Assembly: GCF_039621805.1 (NCBI RefSeq)
Contig: NZ_CP155073.1
Span: 1,364,001-1,428,000, forward strand
Direction: 5' to 3'
DNA from: Paraburkholderia sp. PREW-6R
Lineage (GTDB): Bacteria; Pseudomonadota; Gammaproteobacteria; Burkholderiales; Burkholderiaceae
DNA: 64,000 nt
The position numbers and the translations under genes were made by a program. Of this stretch, positions 54,580 to 63,485 are shown one piece after another (position 1 is the first letter of the stretch; every line of letters starts with the position of its first letter). The notes below the pieces were generated by a model. It was not told the DNA's origin, ran no database searches, and saw only the letters and a list, made by a program, of their open reading frames with translations.

Positions 54580-55002
54580 ATGGCGCAACAGAAAACCAAC
54601 CCAAAACTCGAACAGGCGCTGACGCGCGGTGACCTTGCGATCCGGCAGGCGAATTCGGCGCGGGCGACCGCGTTATTGCGCGCGCTTGGCAAAATGATCG
54701 TGGAGGCGTCCGCCACGATTGGCGTCGAGGCGTTCACGCTGATCCCCGATGGAGACAAGATCTACGATCCGGCCGACGGTTTGTGGCCGCAGGAACTCCA
54801 GGTGTCGCTCGACGGTCCGGTCGAAGAGGCAGACCCGGACGAAGTGCGCACCGTGCGCCTGATTGCGGACGACCCCGGCACGGTGTTCCGGGTCGAGTGG
54901 CAACGTGCCGACGGCAAGATCGGGCGGCAGGATGGCGGCCCGTTTGCGACCGTGGCATTCATCTCCGACGTCGACATTCCGTGGACGGACGATGAGGATT
55001 AA
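54580..55002 (+). CDS. Hypothetical acidic protein, 140 aa
   Basis: Starts MAQQKTNPKLEQALTRGDLA and has a helical N-terminal half (ALLRALGKMIVEASATI) followed by an acidic C-terminal half ending VDIPWTDDED. No signal peptide, membrane segment or known motif. AGGA lies 7 bases before the ATG at 54580; the open frame extends 17 codons further without support. Convergent with the nodJ-like gene. I do not recognise the family, but codon use and ribosome-binding site make it a solid gene. Confidence 0.75.
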   Translation: MAQQKTNPKLEQALTRGDLAIRQANSARATALLRALGKMIVEASATIGVEAFTLIPDGDKIYDPADGLWPQELQVSLDGPVEEADPDEVRTVRLIADDPGTVFRVEWQRADGKIGRQDGGPFATVAFISDVDIPWTDDED

Positions 55003-55119
55003 GAAGGAAGCTGGCGTCAAGTGAGGCCACACGCGCGTGGCTCTGATTTCAGTTGATCCGCCTATGCATGGTCATCGAAAACCTGGTCGATGCCGTGCGT
55101 CGCGCTTAGCGCGTGTGGC

Positions 55120-56007
55120 TCATTTCATCATCCTGCGCCGGAACAGGATCGCTGACACGATGAAGCCGCCCACCGCGTAGAACATCAGCACGGCCACGTG
55201 CAACAGTGCGTGATTCACCGGGCGCGCGAGCATGGCCGGACGGATCAGATCGACCGCATGTGAAAGCGGCAACAGCTGCGTAGCCACGCGCGCAGCGGCC
55301 GGCAACTGGGAAACCGGGAAGAACACGCCGGAGAGCAACATCATCGGCGTCAGCACGAGCGTCTGGTAGAACATGAAAAAGTCATACGACGGCGCGAGCG
55401 CCGTCACCACCATTGCCGCGCTCGAAAACGCGAGTCCGGTCAGCACGATCACTGGCAGCGCGAGCAGCATCGACGGAAAGTTCGCATAGCCGAGCGCGCC
55501 GGCCACGAGCATGATCGCCGCGCCCGAGAGCACCGACTTGCTGGCCGCCCACACCACCTCACCGAGCACGATGTCGCCGAGCGCGAGCGGCGTATGCATG
55601 ATCGCTTCCCATGTGCGTTGCACATGCATGCGCGAGAAGCCCGAATACATCGACTCGAAACTCGCCGACATCATCACGCTCGACGCCACGGTGCCGGCCG
55701 CGAGAAACGCGATGTACGACACGCCGTCGACATGTCCGACCATCAATCCGAGTCCGAAGCCCAGGCCGAACAGATAGATCATCGGGTCGGCCAGATTGCC
55801 GAACATCGACGCGATGGCGAGTTTTCTCCACACGAGATAGTTGCGACGCCATACCGCGATCCAGTTGACTGCGTTCGCCGGCAACGCGGCGAAGGGCGTT
55901 TGCGCGGACGGCGCGTGGCTGGGTGCGGTGTCTGCGGTGCAGTCGGGCGATGGTTCGGGTGCGCTGTTCCGTGTGCTTTCGCGCCTGTCGTATGAGCGTG
56001 CGTCCAT
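55120..56007 (-). CDS. nodJ: ABC-2 type exporter permease, NodJ-like
   Basis: A 295-residue permease with six predicted helices after a 45-residue polar N-terminus. [73 protein letters not shown] and [18 protein letters not shown] follow the NodJ pattern closely (NodJ is about 262 aa). In rhizobia NodIJ helps export lipochitooligosaccharides; in non-nodulating Burkholderia the homologues are of unknown substrate. It is 21 bp downstream of the nodI-like gene and must form one exporter with it. The symbol indicates similarity, not proven nodulation function. Confidence 0.87.
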   Translation of the reverse strand: MDARSYDRRESTRNSAPEPSPDCTADTAPSHAPSAQTPFAALPANAVNWIAVWRRNYLVWRKLAIASMFGNLADPMIYLFGLGFGLGLMVGHVDGVSYIAFLAAGTVASSVMMSASFESMYSGFSRMHVQRTWEAIMHTPLALGDIVLGEVVWAASKSVLSGAAIMLVAGALGYANFPSMLLALPVIVLTGLAFSSAAMVVTALAPSYDFFMFYQTLVLTPMMLLSGVFFPVSQLPAAARVATQLLPLSHAVDLIRPAMLARPVNHALLHVAVLMFYAVGGFIVSAILFRRRMMK

Positions 56008-56028
56008 GCGGGTCTCGGTGTTGGCGTA

Positions 56029-56943
56029 TCAATCCTGCATTTCACGGCCTGTGAGCCGCAGAAATACATCTTCAAGGTTTGCCGGGCGGTGCAGGTAGCG
56101 CAGATCGGTACGCCGCTTCAGACGTGCGTGCACAGGCTGCGCATCGTTCACATAGCAGAAGAGCGTTTCTCCGCTGATTTCGGTTCGTTCGACCAGCGGT
56201 GCCAGCTCGTCGCGCAGCGCGAGCGGATCAGGACCGAAAATCTCAATCACATCGCAACCGATTTCGGACGCGATCAGCTCGCCCGGCGCGCCTTCCGCGA
56301 TCTTGCGACCTTCTTCGATCACACATAGACGATGACACAGGCGTTCGGCTTCTTCCATGAAATGCGTGGTGAGCAAAATGGTCTTGCCGCGTGCGAGCAG
56401 CGAGCGCAGGCGCTCCCAGATCAGATGCCGTGCCTGCGGATCGAGCCCGGTGGTCGGCTCGTCCATAATCAGCACGTCCGGATCGTTGACGAGTGCGCGG
56501 GCAAGCGTGAGGCGCCGTTTCATGCCGCCCGAGAGTTCGCTGACGCGCGCGTCAGCCTTGGACTCGAGCCGCGCGAATTCGAGCAAGGGCGGCACCCTGT
56601 CCCGGCACTGCGCGGCGGACAGTCCGAAATAGCGGCCAAACACGAGCAGGTTCTCGCGCACCGTAAAGTCGGGGTCGAGATTATCGAATTGAGGGACGAC
56701 GCCGACGCGCGTTCGGGCGAGCCGTGCGCGGTCCGGAATCGGTTCGCCGCACAGGCGGATCGCGCCGGCGTCGGGCGCGGCGATACCCAGCAGCATGCGC
56801 AGGGTCGTGGTCTTGCCGGCGCCGTTCGGGCCAAGCAGCCCGAAACATTCGCCGGCATCGACGTGGAACGACAGACCGTCTACGACCGTTTTGTCGCCGT
56901 AGCGCTTTCTGACGTTCTGAAACTGGATGGCAACTTCGGACAT
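56029..56943 (-). CDS. nodI: ABC exporter ATP-binding protein, NodI-like
   Basis: A 304-residue ATPase, the same length as NodI. Walker [10 protein letters not shown], signature [16 protein letters not shown], Walker [14 protein letters not shown] and switch [14 protein letters not shown] are present, followed by the DRA-type C-terminal region ending [14 protein letters not shown]. The ATG at 56943 has GGAG 10 bases upstream; a 128-codon open extension upstream is not conserved-looking. It forms an exporter with the downstream permease. Divergent from a universal stress protein gene. Confidence 0.9.
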   Translation of the reverse strand: MSEVAIQFQNVRKRYGDKTVVDGLSFHVDAGECFGLLGPNGAGKTTTLRMLLGIAAPDAGAIRLCGEPIPDRARLARTRVGVVPQFDNLDPDFTVRENLLVFGRYFGLSAAQCRDRVPPLLEFARLESKADARVSELSGGMKRRLTLARALVNDPDVLIMDEPTTGLDPQARHLIWERLRSLLARGKTILLTTHFMEEAERLCHRLCVIEEGRKIAEGAPGELIASEIGCDVIEIFGPDPLALRDELAPLVERTEISGETLFCYVNDAQPVHARLKRRTDLRYLHRPANLEDVFLRLTGREMQD

Positions 56944-57312
56944 GGAACGAAAGTCTCCTGGGCTGACCGGGGTAAGCGTCGGTGCGCTTCGTCCAGTCGT
57001 CTGCGTGATGGTTGCTGAAGATGCAGATGCAGATGCAACTGTAAAGCGGTTCGCACCACGGCGGCGCCAGGGTTGCGTAGCGTGGCGTGCCGGCCGTCGC
57101 GCAGCGCCGCAAACCGCCGAGCGCGGGTGCTTCACCCTGCGCGGTAAGGAGGGCTGGCGGGCCGGCCGCCAGCGTGGGAAAAAGTCCGCGGGCCGGGCCG
57201 CATGTGTCTGGCGTCTGGCGGCGCACACCTGGCGTTTTCCATCCCTTGCAAGCTGAATTGCGGCGCACCATGATTGATTGACAACGCGCGCTTTGCGCGA
57301 AGGGAGAAAATC
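56944..57312. other. Divergent spacer between nodI-like and usp genes
   Basis: 369 bp with no gene. Contains the hexamer repeat ATGCAG x3 (57021-57038) and, at the right end, the AGGGAG ribosome-binding site of the stress-protein gene. Confidence 0.6.
57021..57038. repeat. ATGCAR hexamer repeated three times
   Basis: ATGCAG ATGCAG ATGCAA in exact register, about 80 bp upstream of the nodI-like start. Confidence 0.75.
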
Positions 57313-57777
57313 ATGGCGAGCTACCAAAAAATCCTGCTGTGCTACGACGGCTCGCGCGAGGGCCGCAAGGCGTTACGCTGCGGCGCGGACTTGGCCTTGG
57401 ACCTCAAAGCGGAGACGCATTTACTGTCTGTCGTCGATATGCGTTCGAGCATTGCGCAAAGCGCGGGCCTGCTGACCGACGTCGCCTGCGGCAGCTTCGA
57501 GAAAACCGCGCGCGATATTCTTCAGGAGGGCGTGGACTGGCTGACCGAGCGAGGGGTGACCGCGCAGGGCCACTTCGCATTCGGCCACCCGATCGACGAA
57601 ATCGCAAATCTTGCGAACGAGTTGCATGTCGACCTCGTAGTGGTTGGCCACCGTTGCCGTACCGGCTTATCGCGATGGTGGATGGGCGCGGGGAACACGC
57701 CGCTGCTCGACCGTATATCGTGCAGCATTCTGGTGGCGTGCTCTTCGGCACAGGAGCAACAGCAGGCGGCGGCCTGA
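57313..57777 (+). CDS. Universal stress protein (UspA family)
   Basis: A 154-residue protein of the usual UspA length. It starts [20 protein letters not shown] with the conserved Asp of the nucleotide site, contains [19 protein letters not shown] and ends [12 protein letters not shown], corresponding to the G-2X-G-9X-G(S/T) ATP motif in a somewhat altered form (tryptophans and asparagine-threonine in place of the usual GS). AGGGAG precedes the ATG. Expected to respond to stress or growth arrest; ATP binding should be tested rather than assumed. Confidence 0.9.
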   Translation: MASYQKILLCYDGSREGRKALRCGADLALDLKAETHLLSVVDMRSSIAQSAGLLTDVACGSFEKTARDILQEGVDWLTERGVTAQGHFAFGHPIDEIANLANELHVDLVVVGHRCRTGLSRWWMGAGNTPLLDRISCSILVACSSAQEQQQAAA

Positions 57778-57802
57778 CGGCTGGATTGCACTGCTGCCTA
57801 CG

Positions 57803-57829
57803 GCGCGCTCCGGAAGCTCCAGAGCGCGC
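57803..57829. terminator. Hairpin between convergent usp and DUF2939 genes
   Basis: Perfect 8-bp arms GCGCGCTC/GAGCGCGC with an 11-base loop in the 65-bp gap; no T-tract. Confidence 0.5.
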
Positions 57830-57842
57830 GGATTTCAAAGAC

Positions 57843-58571
57843 TTATTCGTTCAGGTTGACTGCCGCCAGTTTCCACGTGAACAGGCCTTCGCGCTGGAAG
57901 ATCGCCGAATAACGCGCGTCGCCCGCGCCGTGCTGGTAGGTGACCACAAATTCATTGATGCCCCGATAGCCAGCCGTGGTTTGCGGCGGCTGCGGCGGCG
58001 TGTTGCTGTTGGCGGCTGGATTGTCGGCCATGTTGTTGCCCGCGCCATTGCCAATGCCATTGTTCGCCGCGCCGTTGCTTGAATTGTTGCCTGCAGCGGG
58101 GCCGGCTGGCGTCACCGGCGTCGCCGCCTGCGGATTGTCGGCCGGCGACGACGATAACGGCGGCGCCTGCGGCCGCTCGCCAGGGTTGCCACGCGGCGGC
58201 ATCCCATTGAGCAACGCGGCGACGCCATCCGGTGTGGCGTAGGCGTCCACCAGCGGACCGACCAGCGCTACGCCGATCATCGCGCCAATCGCAGCCAACG
58301 GATTGCCATTGCTCTGCGCGTCGAGCCGCCGGGTCAAAAGTGCGGTCACCTGCTGCTTGAGGCTGTCGCGCAAGGCCGGAAAATCGACGTACTGGTTCAC
58401 GGTTGCCGCGTCGCGAGCGTCCGCAGCGCGTTTGAGGTTATTCAACGCAATATACGGCGACGCATAACCCAGCCCTAACGCCGCGATCACCACGACCGCA
58501 ACCAGCGCGGCCATAAGCGCGCGCTTTGTGCCACGCCTCGTGCCAGGACTCGTGCTTGTTGGAACTGTCAT
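57843..58571 (-). CDS. DUF2939 family membrane-anchored protein
   Basis: A 242-residue protein. One N-terminal hydrophobic segment (LMAALVAVVVIAALGLGYAS) anchors it; the conserved DUF2939 features follow: YIALNNLKRAADARDAATVN, YVDFPALRDSLKQQV and NPLAAIGAMIGVALVGPLVD, then, after a low-complexity Pro/Ala/Asn linker (about residues 125-195), the C-terminal INEFVVTYQHG and GLFTWKLAAVNL. Function unknown; exposed to the periplasm by topology. The Asn/Gly-rich linker is probably disordered. Confidence 0.85.
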   Translation of the reverse strand: MTVPTSTSPGTRRGTKRALMAALVAVVVIAALGLGYASPYIALNNLKRAADARDAATVNQYVDFPALRDSLKQQVTALLTRRLDAQSNGNPLAAIGAMIGVALVGPLVDAYATPDGVAALLNGMPPRGNPGERPQAPPLSSSPADNPQAATPVTPAGPAAGNNSSNGAANNGIGNGAGNNMADNPAANSNTPPQPPQTTAGYRGINEFVVTYQHGAGDARYSAIFQREGLFTWKLAAVNLNE

Positions 58572-58669
58572 CGAATGACACTCTCCGTGAGGTGGGATCT
58601 AACGTGGACCTCGACCACGCCAAAACGATCCCTTACCTACCAGTCCCGGTTCGTTGATTGCCGCCGTGC

Positions 58670-59017
58670 TCAGGATTCGAACACCGCGCCGTGCACGTTG
58701 GCTTCGTCTGCGATGCAGCGGTCGATCATCCGGCATACCGCGTCCATCGTGCCGACCATGATGAGCCGCGACGGCCCGTGATAGACCCGAACCGGCGCCC
58801 GGCGCGTGGGCTCGGCCGTGTTCAGGCCGGAGTTCAACGATACCCGGGCAAAGGCCGGCAGCGCGGACGGCAGCATGGGCATCGCGACGTCAGGCTGATC
58901 GAACAGCGAAGGCGTGCTCACGTTGGATGCGCCAGTCAACGAGCAGGGCACGAGCTTGCGCAGATGGCGCAGGCGACCAAACTGGCGAAAGGGCAGCAGG
59001 CGGGCAAGACGTTCCAT
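58670..59017 (-). CDS. Hypothetical protein, 115 aa
   Basis: Starts MERLARLLPFRQFGRLRHLR and ends RLIMVGTMDAVCRMIDRCIA plus a short tail. Basic at the N-terminus, no clear signal peptide. GGAGAG lies just before the ATG at 59017. I recognise no domain. It is on the same strand as lexA and 228 bp downstream of it, so it may be transcribed from the SOS-controlled promoter, although the gap is long. Confidence 0.6.
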   Translation of the reverse strand: MERLARLLPFRQFGRLRHLRKLVPCSLTGASNVSTPSLFDQPDVAMPMLPSALPAFARVSLNSGLNTAEPTRRAPVRVYHGPSRLIMVGTMDAVCRMIDRCIADEANVHGAVFES

Positions 59018-59245
59018 GAGACTCTCCAGGCAATTCAACGTTGAGGCAACTGTGTTCGGCGAAGCCGAGCACCAGGCAGGGCAGCGAGCGGCAGGCTAGC
59101 GGCGCCGGGCAAACGGGATTCGATCAGTAATGAAGCAGGCGACAATGACGGGAAAAGGGTGACGATTGCCAGCCGACGACCGATCCATAACCAACCATCG
59201 CAAACTCGCGGTCGGCACCACCAGCAAGCCGCAAAAGCCGCTGCT

Positions 59246-59896
59246 TTAAAACTCGCCAGGCCGGATCAGACCGACGGCGATCCCTTCGAGCGCAAACTCC
59301 GCGCTGCCGGTTTCGACGAAGATATTCTCGTAATCAGGGTTCTCGGCAATCAGTTCCAGCCCGTTGGGCCGGCGCTTCAGGCGTTTGACGGTCACGTCGT
59401 CGCCGAGACGGGCAATGATGATCTGGCCGTCTTTCGCCTCGCTCTTCTTCTGGACGGCAAGCAGGTCGCCGTCGAAAATTCCCGCGTCACGCATGGACAG
59501 GCCGCGCACCTTCAACAGGTAATCGGGCTTGCTCGAAAACAGCGCCGGGTCACACGCGTAGTGCTGAGAGATATGTTCCTGTGCAAGGATCGGACTGCCC
59601 GCCGCGACACGGCCGATGAGTGGCAACGACAGTTGCATGATGCTGGCATGCGGCAACGTGAACTGATGCGGTGCCTCCTCCGGCGTGGACAGCAGGCGGA
59701 TGCCGCGCGACGCCCCCGCGGCGAGTTCGATCACGCCCTTGCGCGCAAGCGCTCTCAAATGCTCCTCTGCGGAGTTCGCCGAGCTGAACCCAAGTTCGGC
59801 GGCGATTTCCGCGCGGGTGGGCGGAAAGCCGGTGCGTTCAATTGCCCGGCGGATCAGATCGAAAACCTGCTGCTGTCGTGCGGTAAGTTTGGTCAT
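59246..59896 (-). CDS. lexA: LexA repressor
   Basis: A 216-residue SOS repressor and self-cleaving serine protease. The winged helix covers residues 1-70 ([40 protein letters not shown]); cleavage is at Ala99-Gly100 in GRVAAGSP; the catalytic dyad is Ser134 ([10 protein letters not shown]) and Lys171 ([10 protein letters not shown]). The ATG at 59896 lies 7 bp from the first of two upstream LexA boxes, so expression is autoregulated. The open frame extends 20 codons through the boxes and is rejected. Divergent from the sulfate-transport genes. Confidence 0.96.
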   Translation of the reverse strand: MTKLTARQQQVFDLIRRAIERTGFPPTRAEIAAELGFSSANSAEEHLRALARKGVIELAAGASRGIRLLSTPEEAPHQFTLPHASIMQLSLPLIGRVAAGSPILAQEHISQHYACDPALFSSKPDYLLKVRGLSMRDAGIFDGDLLAVQKKSEAKDGQIIIARLGDDVTVKRLKRRPNGLELIAENPDYENIFVETGSAEFALEGIAVGLIRPGEF

Positions 59897-59903
59897 GGCG
59901 CCA

Positions 59904-59919
59904 CTGTATGGATGAACAG
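59904..59919. promoter_or_regulatory. LexA box 1
   Basis: CTGT-N8-ACAG (CTGTATGGATGAACAG), 7 bp upstream of the lexA start. Confidence 0.88.
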
Positions 59920-59923
59920 GTGA

Positions 59924-59939
59924 CTGTATTTTTATACAG
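59924..59939. promoter_or_regulatory. LexA box 2
   Basis: CTGTATTTTTATACAG, the consensus SOS box with an AT-only core, 20 bp from box 1. Two boxes indicate tight autoregulation. Confidence 0.95.
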
Positions 59940-60210
59940 TATCCGGCGCATTTCAAGCTTTACTTTAAGTTCCTGTCTGCGAGCGACGCAGCAGCGCCGT
60001 CCACGGGCGCTCCAGCGGCGGCTTTGATGCATGAACGCCGGCGGCCGCCGTCGTTACCACTTTTCCGTATTAAAACATGAAGAAACATTATTTTTAATGA
60101 TGTAAGCCGTTCGATAGACTGCTCTGCGGGTCGCTTCTCCAGACAGGTGAGGGCGACACAAAAACACATCACACGCAGCTTCAGCACATCGCAACGCGGA
60201 GAAAGTTGGC

Positions 60211-61260
60211 ATGAACCATCAAGGCACGGGGCTGAAAGGCAGAACAGGAAAACTGATCGCGGCGCTCGCATTCTGCGCCGCGGGTGCGGTCGCGGCACTG
60301 GGCGCGGCCACCCAGGCGCAGGCGGCGGATACCACGTTGCTGAACGTGTCCTACGATCCGACACGGGAGTTGTATCAGGACGAAAACGCGGCTTTTGGTA
60401 AAGCGTGGAAAGCCAGAACGGGCGAGACGATCACGTTCAAACAGTCACATGGCGGTTCTGGCGCGCAGGCTCGCTCGGTGCTCGACGGTTTGCAGGCCGA
60501 CGTGGTGACGCTGGCGCTTGCCTACGACATCGACGCGCTCGCCAGCAAGGGTCTCATCGACAAGGGCTGGCAGAAGCGTCTGCCGGACAACGCGTCGCCG
60601 TACACGTCGACGATCGTGTTTCTGGTGCGCAAGGGCAACCCCAGGCACATCAAGGACTGGGATGACCTCGTCAAACCGGGCGTGTCGATCGTCACACCGA
60701 ATCCGAAGACTTCGGGCGGCGCGCGCTGGAACTATCTGGCTGCGTGGGTGTACGCCGAACATCAGCCGGGCGGCAACGACCAGAAGGCGAGGGAGTTCGT
60801 GGGCAAGCTTTACAAGAACGCCGGCGTGCTGGATTCGGGCGCGCGCGGCGCGACCACCAGCTTCGTGCAGCGCGGCATCGGCGACGTGCTGATCGCGTGG
60901 GAAAACGAGGCGTTTCTGTCGCAGAAGGAGTTCGGCGCGGACAAGTTCGAGATCGTAGTGCCGTCGGTGAGCATTCTGGCCGAGCCGCCGGTGGCGGTGG
61001 TGGACAAGGTGGTCGACCGGCACGGCACGCGCAAGGTTGCCGAGGCCTATCTGAACTTCCTCTATAGCGAGGAAGGCCAGGAGATCGCCGCGAAAAACTT
61101 CTATCGTCCGCGTTCGACCAAAGTGCCGGCCGAGCTGACTGCCAGGTTTCCAAAGCTGAAGCTCTATACGGTCGACGATTCGTTCGGCGGATGGACCAAC
61201 GCGCAGAAAACGCACTTTGCCGACGGCGGCGTGTTCGATTCGATCTACCAGCCGCAGTGA
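60211..61260 (+). CDS. sbp: Sulfate/thiosulfate-binding periplasmic protein
   Basis: A 349-residue ABC substrate-binding protein. The signal peptide ends TQAQA-AD near residue 43. [70 protein letters not shown] and [11 protein letters not shown] are conserved in Sbp/CysP; the SHGGSG segment binds the oxyanion. GGAGAAAGTT precedes the ATG. It heads sbp-cysT-cysW-cysA. Normally activated by CysB under sulfur limitation. Thiosulfate versus sulfate preference is not readable. Confidence 0.95.
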   Translation: MNHQGTGLKGRTGKLIAALAFCAAGAVAALGAATQAQAADTTLLNVSYDPTRELYQDENAAFGKAWKARTGETITFKQSHGGSGAQARSVLDGLQADVVTLALAYDIDALASKGLIDKGWQKRLPDNASPYTSTIVFLVRKGNPRHIKDWDDLVKPGVSIVTPNPKTSGGARWNYLAAWVYAEHQPGGNDQKAREFVGKLYKNAGVLDSGARGATTSFVQRGIGDVLIAWENEAFLSQKEFGADKFEIVVPSVSILAEPPVAVVDKVVDRHGTRKVAEAYLNFLYSEEGQEIAAKNFYRPRSTKVPAELTARFPKLKLYTVDDSFGGWTNAQKTHFADGGVFDSIYQPQ

Positions 61261-61318
61261 CGCCATGACGGAACTGCGCCGCAGCCGGCGCCGACCGACG
61301 CGTCGAGCGTCACACCGG

Positions 61319-61338
61319 AGCGCGCCCTTGGGCGCGCT
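61319..61338. repeat. Hairpin in the sbp-cysT spacer
   Basis: AGCGCGCC/GGCGCGCT with loop CTTG in the 138-bp gap. It could uncouple the abundant binding-protein mRNA from the permease message, as often seen after binding-protein genes; no T-tract. Confidence 0.55.
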
Positions 61339-61398
61339 TCTGGCCGCTTGGGGCCGGTGGCCGCAACAGGCTGGCATTAACCTGAAAGAGTACCCAGC

Positions 61399-62397
61399 AT
61401 GACCACGTTGACCTTCCGAAAACCGAGCGCGTTGCCCGGTTTTGGCCTGACGCTCGGCATCACGGTGGCTTACCTGAGCCTCGTGGTGCTGATTCCGCTT
61501 GCGGCGACTTTTCTGAAAACCGCCACCCTCGACTGGGCGCAGTTCGTCCGAGCCGTCAGCTCGCCGCGCGTGCTGGCGTCCTACCGGCTCACGTTTTTCT
61601 CGGCGCTGGGCGGCGCGCTGATCAATGCGGTGTTCGGCTTTCTGGTCGCATGGGTGCTGGTGCGCTATACGTTTCCGTTCAAGCGGATTGTCGACGCGGT
61701 GGTCGATCTGCCGTTCGCGTTGCCCACGTCCGTGGCCGGCATTTCGCTCGCAGCCGTGTACGCCGGCAACGGCTGGATCGGTCAGTATCTGCAACCGCTC
61801 GGCATCAAAATCGCATTCACGCCGGCCGGTGTGCTGGTCGCGCTGACGTTCATCGGTTTGCCGTTCGTCGTGCGCACGGTGCAGCCGGTGCTCGAGGAGT
61901 TCGAGCGTGAGCAGGAAGAGGCCGCGGCGTGCCTGGGCGCGTCGCGCTGGCTGACGTTTCGCCGGGTCGTGCTGCCCGCCGTCTTTCCGGCTTTGCTGAC
62001 GGGCTTCGCGCTGGCATTTGCCCGTGCACTCGGCGAATACGGCTCGGTGATTTTCATCGCGGGCAACGTGCCGATGAAATCCGAAATCACGTCGCTGCTG
62101 ATCATCACCAAGCTCGAACAGTACGACTACGCGGGTGCGACCGCGCTCGCCGTCGTGATGCTGGTGGTGTCGTTCGTGATGCTGCTGCTGATCAACACGC
62201 TGCAATGGTATTTGCAGCGCCGCACCGGGCGCGGGGCAGCGGGCGTGGCTTCGGCCGTGTCGAACGTGGCGACGAGCGTTAATGTGAGCGCTGCGGGTGC
62301 TGCCGGTGCTGCGGGCAATGGCGGGGCAGACAACATGGCAAAGAGCGCGGCAAAGAGCGCGGCAGATGGGCCGCCGAGCGGCGGAGGTGCGCGATGA
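61399..62397 (+). CDS. cysT: Sulfate ABC transporter permease CysT
   Basis: A 332-residue inner-membrane permease with six helices. [20 protein letters not shown] starts the first helix, [18 protein letters not shown] is conserved in CysT/CysU, and [21 protein letters not shown] is the coupling EAA motif. The last 55 residues form an Ala/Ser/Gly-rich tail (with a repeated AKSAAKSAA) absent from typical CysT (about 277 aa). Its stop overlaps the cysW start (ATGA). Confidence 0.94.
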   Translation: MTTLTFRKPSALPGFGLTLGITVAYLSLVVLIPLAATFLKTATLDWAQFVRAVSSPRVLASYRLTFFSALGGALINAVFGFLVAWVLVRYTFPFKRIVDAVVDLPFALPTSVAGISLAAVYAGNGWIGQYLQPLGIKIAFTPAGVLVALTFIGLPFVVRTVQPVLEEFEREQEEAAACLGASRWLTFRRVVLPAVFPALLTGFALAFARALGEYGSVIFIAGNVPMKSEITSLLIITKLEQYDYAGATALAVVMLVVSFVMLLLINTLQWYLQRRTGRGAAGVASAVSNVATSVNVSAAGAAGAAGNGGADNMAKSAAKSAADGPPSGGGAR

Positions 62398-63485
62398 GCC
62401 ACCAGGCCCGGAATCAACCCGTCGATCAGCCGGTGAATCAGCCCGTGAATCAGCCGGTAAGTCAGGCTGATCGCCCGAATAACGCCAGTACGACAGCCGC
62501 CGTGGCCGCGGCCGTGGCGCCGCGCGCGCCGCTGAACGTCGCGCGCCGGCCCGATCCGGTGACCGAAGCGCCAGTCGTGCGCTGGCTGCTTACGGGCGTG
62601 GCGCTGCTGTTTCTTGCGCTCTTTCTCGTCGTGCCGCTCGTCGCCGTTTTCTATCAGGCGTTGAGCAAAGGCGTGGGTTTCTATCTGGAATCGCTCGCCG
62701 ATCCGGACGCTTTGTCGGCGATCAAGCTGACCGTCATCACCGCCGCGATCGCGGTGCCATTGAATCTCGTGTTCGGTCTGGCCGCGTCGTGGTGCATCGC
62801 CAAATTCGAGTTTCGCGGCAAGGCGCTGCTCACGACGCTGATCGATCTGCCGTTCTCGGTGTCGCCCGTGATCTCCGGCCTGATCTATGTGCTGATGTTC
62901 GGCGCGCAAGGCTGGTTCGGGCCGTGGCTGGAGGATCACAACATCCAGATCATCTTCGCGGTGCCGGGCATCGTACTCGCCACCATCTTCGTCACGTTCC
63001 CGTTCGTGGCGCGCGAGCTGATTCCGCTGATGCAGGCGCAAGGCAACGACGAGGAAGAGGCGGCGCACGTGCTCGGCGCATCCGGCTGGCAGATCTTTCG
63101 CCGCGTCACGCTGCCGAACGTCAAATGGGGCCTGCTGTATGGCGTGATCCTGTGCAATGCGCGTGCAATGGGTGAGTTCGGCGCGGTATCGGTGGTGTCC
63201 GGCCACATTCGCGGCCAGACCGACACCATGCCGCTGCACGTCGAAATCCTCTACAACGAGTACAACTTCTCGGCGGCGTTCGCGGTCGCGTCGGTGCTGG
63301 CGCTGCTCGCGCTCGTCACGCTCGGCCTGAAGCTGCTCGCCGAGCGTCATATGTCGGCGGAGCTGTCATCGGCGCGCGATGTGCCCGCGCATGCCGGACC
63401 CGTCACCGCGGTGCCCGCGACGCCCGCTTTTGCTACCGCGCAGCACAACGCAGTCAAGCATCCGCTCAAGCAAGGAGAGCTGTAA
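62394..63485 (+). CDS. cysW: Sulfate ABC transporter permease CysW
   Basis: A 363-residue permease, longer than typical CysW (about 291). The extra part is a polar N-terminus built of QPVN/QPVD repeats (12-bp DNA repeats at 62412-62459) and a polar C-terminal tail. The core has six helices, [20 protein letters not shown] at the start, [20 protein letters not shown] and the coupling motif [22 protein letters not shown]. Start overlaps the cysT stop, and its TAA overlaps the cysA ATG (TAATG). Confidence 0.94.
   Translation: MSHQARNQPVDQPVNQPVNQPVSQADRPNNASTTAAVAAAVAPRAPLNVARRPDPVTEAPVVRWLLTGVALLFLALFLVVPLVAVFYQALSKGVGFYLESLADPDALSAIKLTVITAAIAVPLNLVFGLAASWCIAKFEFRGKALLTTLIDLPFSVSPVISGLIYVLMFGAQGWFGPWLEDHNIQIIFAVPGIVLATIFVTFPFVARELIPLMQAQGNDEEEAAHVLGASGWQIFRRVTLPNVKWGLLYGVILCNARAMGEFGAVSVVSGHIRGQTDTMPLHVEILYNEYNFSAAFAVASVLALLALVTLGLKLLAERHMSAELSSARDVPAHAGPVTAVPATPAFATAQHNAVKHPLKQGEL
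62412..62459. repeat. Four 12-bp coding repeats at the start of cysW
   Basis: Units AATCAACCCGTC, GATCAGCCGGTG, AATCAGCCCGTG and AATCAGCCGGTA in exact register encode NQPV/DQPV tetrapeptides. Confidence 0.9.

Larger units (their letters stand above)
59897..60210. other. Divergent spacer between lexA and sbp
   Basis: 314 bp holding the two LexA boxes on the left and an AT-rich stretch with the inverted repeat CATTA-TTTT-TAATG (60086-60099) on the right, where the sulfate-transport promoter and a CysB-type site would be expected. No gene. Confidence 0.65.

Noticed and set aside
60445..62205. 586-codon frame antisense to sbp and cysT
   Set aside because: Crosses two well-supported genes and has low-complexity composition.
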